Origin: M10-OD1-4 sp038061695
GTDB taxonomy: Bacteria; Patescibacteriota; Minisyncoccia; GWC2-36-17; M10-OD1-4
DNA: 64,000 nucleotides
Direction: 5' to 3'
Assembly: GCA_038061695.1 (NCBI GenBank)
Contig: JBBTYT010000013.1
Location: forward strand, 1 to 64,000
In this document: positions 62,497 through 64,000 of the stretch, piece after piece
How the letters are laid out: every line of letters starts with the position of its first letter
Position numbering within the stretch: the first letter of the stretch is position 1
Made by a program: the position numbers and the translations under genes
The notes under the pieces: generated by a model
What the model saw: the letters and a program-made list of their open reading frames with translations, nothing else
Databases searched by the model: none
What the model was told of the DNA's origin: nothing

Positions 62497-63507
62497 ATGA
62501 AACAAGAACTTATAACACTGGCGAGCAAACATATTCGAGATATCATTCGCCTTTCAATAGAACATAAACCGACAGAAAAGGCTTTGGTGGTATATGACAC
62601 ACGCTATGGTCTCACAAATATCTTAACAGAAGCATATCGCATTGCTTTGCCTGATGCGCGTTTTATTGATTTTGATACTATTTCTAAAGAAGATATTATT
62701 ACTGTTTTTAATGAACTCGCGCCAAATGATCTAGTAGTCCTTATTCAATCTTCTAATTTTCTTTTGGATGCCTTTCGTATCCGTTTGCACTTATTTCAGA
62801 AAAAATTAAAAGTGATTGAGCATATGCATCTTCATCGCAATACAGAGGATGTTTGGAATGTATATGTCAACGCGCTTGAATATGATACAGCATGGTACCG
62901 CTCTGTCGGACCAAAACTCAAAGCAAAACTTGAAAAAATAGAGATGCTTGAGATTAAATCAGGTGAAATAACACTCACTGTGAAAGGTGGTGTTGAGCCT
63001 CCAAAATTAAATATCGGTGATTATACCGGTATGGAAAATATCGGCGGTACTTTTCCAATCGGTGAAGTATTCACTGAAAGCAAAGACTTTGCCAAGATGA
63101 ACGGCTCCTGTATGATTTACGCATATGCTGGAAGCGACTTCTGCATCAATATGCACGAGCCTTTTCGTGTGGATATCAAAGATGGGCTAATCGTAGGTTG
63201 GGCAGAAAATACCCCGGAATCATTCGTAAATATTATTAATATAGTAAAACAATACGAAAGCCCGCTTATTCGTGAGATAGGTTTTGGACTGAATCGCGCC
63301 ATAACCCGTGAACATTACTTACAAGATATCACCGCCTTTGAGCGTATTTTTGGATTACATCTCTCTCTTGGTGAAAAACATTCTGTTTATAAAAAAAGTG
63401 ATATCACAACCCATAAATCAAAATTTCATATAGATATATTCCCAGTTGTTGATTGTGTACTTGCCGACGGTGAAATTATTTTTAATGGATCTGAGTATTT
63501 TGTATAG
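62497..63507 (+). CDS. M29-like leucyl aminopeptidase
   Basis: 336 residues. Family blocks: GGTFPIGEVFTE, EIGFGLNRAITREHY, LHLSLGEKH and FHIDIFPVVDCV, which provide the Glu, His, Tyr and Asp ligands of the two-metal centre of M29 (AmpS/PepS-type) aminopeptidases. The enzyme would trim N-terminal residues from peptides in the cytosol. The gene is richer in G+C and uses CGC/CGT for arginine rather than AGA, unlike most neighbours, so it may be transferred. It diverges from proS. Confidence 0.75.
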   Translation: MKQELITLASKHIRDIIRLSIEHKPTEKALVVYDTRYGLTNILTEAYRIALPDARFIDFDTISKEDIITVFNELAPNDLVVLIQSSNFLLDAFRIRLHLFQKKLKVIEHMHLHRNTEDVWNVYVNALEYDTAWYRSVGPKLKAKLEKIEMLEIKSGEITLTVKGGVEPPKLNIGDYTGMENIGGTFPIGEVFTESKDFAKMNGSCMIYAYAGSDFCINMHEPFRVDIKDGLIVGWAENTPESFVNIINIVKQYESPLIREIGFGLNRAITREHYLQDITAFERIFGLHLSLGEKHSVYKKSDITTHKSKFHIDIFPVVDCVLADGEIIFNGSEYFV

Positions 63508-63529
63508 AATACTATCTATTATAAAATAA

Positions 63530-63550
63530 AGCCGCCCTTTTTGGACGGCT
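63530..63550. terminator. Terminator between convergent genes
   Basis: AGCCGCCC and GGACGGCT pair with one mismatch around a short T/A loop, between the aminopeptidase stop (63507) and the end of the minus-strand partial gene (63567). Confidence 0.7.
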
Positions 63551-63566
63551 ATTATTAACTTCATAT

Positions 63567-64000
63567 TTAATGGATTTGAGATCCATTTTTTAAAGCATCG
63601 TCTGATTCATTTGGCAATTCATCTTGCGTAAACATTATATTTAGCATAATTCTTGCTTTTTGCGAGTTAATCCCCTCAAGTATCATTACTATAAAATATT
63701 CGATGACGGCAAGTTGGCTGGCATTGTGATCCTTAAGACCAATATGATCCATTATGAGGGAAAGTTGCTGAGATACATTACCAGCCTCCTCGTTTTGCAT
63801 AATGGCATCAATAATCGTAGAATCTAGCGAATGTAAAAAAGCTTCTGCCACTTCTTCAGTAACAACGCATCGTACATCATCAACGCGTGGGACTTTTTCG
63901 TATTCCTCGGCCACCGCTATGGCGTCGCCACGCAGCACCTGTATATCAGTAGAAGACCATACCAACTCATCACCAGAGCTATCAATAAAAGCTTCTTTGT
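63567..64000 (-). CDS. Unknown protein, 5' end beyond the window
   Basis: About 144 codons are visible and the frame stays open to the right edge, so the true start lies outside. Residues include KEAFIDSSGDELVWSS and a helical stretch ending in TQDELPNESDDALKNGSQIH. No motif is recognised. The protein is acidic and soluble. Base composition resembles that of the neighbouring aminopeptidase, not the AT-rich core. Confidence 0.6.
   Translation of the reverse strand, partial: KEAFIDSSGDELVWSSTDIQVLRGDAIAVAEEYEKVPRVDDVRCVVTEEVAEAFLHSLDSTIIDAIMQNEEAGNVSQQLSLIMDHIGLKDHNASQLAVIEYFIVMILEGINSQKARIMLNIMFTQDELPNESDDALKNGSQIH

Overview
The window looks like a scaffold from a Patescibacteria/CPR bacterium, most likely Parcubacteria-like. 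The DNA is strongly AT-rich and genes are packed with many 4-base ATGA overlaps. Most start codons have no visible Shine-Dalgarno sequence. Many genes encode small, CPR-style proteins of unknown function. UGA is used as a stop (for example infA and def), so the standard code applies and the UGA=Gly lineages are unlikely. Two runs of N (22636-22645 and 44333-44432) mark assembly gaps, and both interrupt genes. I saw no rRNA, tRNA or CRISPR array.

Layout. 1-368 is mostly non-coding. 369-7066 (minus) is a cell-envelope block: O-antigen-ligase-like protein, GT4 glycosyltransferase, an amidase/SpoIID fusion, a WecG/TagA glycosyltransferase and thpR. 7139-10498 (plus) is priA-def-fmt, in which PriA has lost its ATPase motifs. 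10493-16339 (minus) holds a CapA-like protein, an aminotransferase, a Cys-rich miniprotein, a short alaS and mnmA. 16369-18274 is an AbiE-type toxin-antitoxin module of foreign composition. 18360-26571 (minus) holds rlmN, corA, a rhodanese-like protein, a DnaQ exonuclease, a UvrD helicase/PD-(D/E)XK nuclease split by an assembly gap, and pepF. 26572-28333 (plus) has a candidate small RNA, then rpmE with a structured leader, and prfA. 28340-31940 has a coiled-coil lytic transglycosylase, rplY and two zinc-ribbon proteins. 31964-37625 is a sugar-phosphate operon (aldolase, unknown protein, PfkB kinase, split transketolase, rpe). 37699-43987 has a beta-propeller protein, holB-like, mltG, a small unknown protein, an ATP-grasp protein and a FAD oxidoreductase. 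44100-47558 is an accessory island: a coiled-coil repeat gene flanked by direct repeats, a repeat-containing surface protein and a transferred-looking lipoprotein. 47650-52153 has two glycosyltransferases, mreB and murA. 52265-53617 is a PEGA-domain membrane protein. 53674-57764 is the alpha ribosomal operon (infA-rpmJ-rpsM-rpsK-rpsD-rpoA-rplQ) plus rplM-rpsI. 57819-62255 has two envelope/division-type proteins and proS. 62497-64000 has an M29-like aminopeptidase and a partial unknown gene with different codon use.

The most unusual signal is a pair of 120-bp palindromic elements, at 15098-15217 and 62271-62390. Each lies 15-19 bases upstream of the start codon of an aminoacyl-tRNA synthetase gene (alaS and proS). 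The copies are about 88% identical, and three of the differences are compensatory base-pair changes in the outer stem. Other points of interest are the ATPase-dead PriA, the amidase-SpoIID fusion, the direct repeats bracketing the coiled-coil gene, the candidate small RNA, and an unknown protein conserved in position inside the carbon-metabolism operon.
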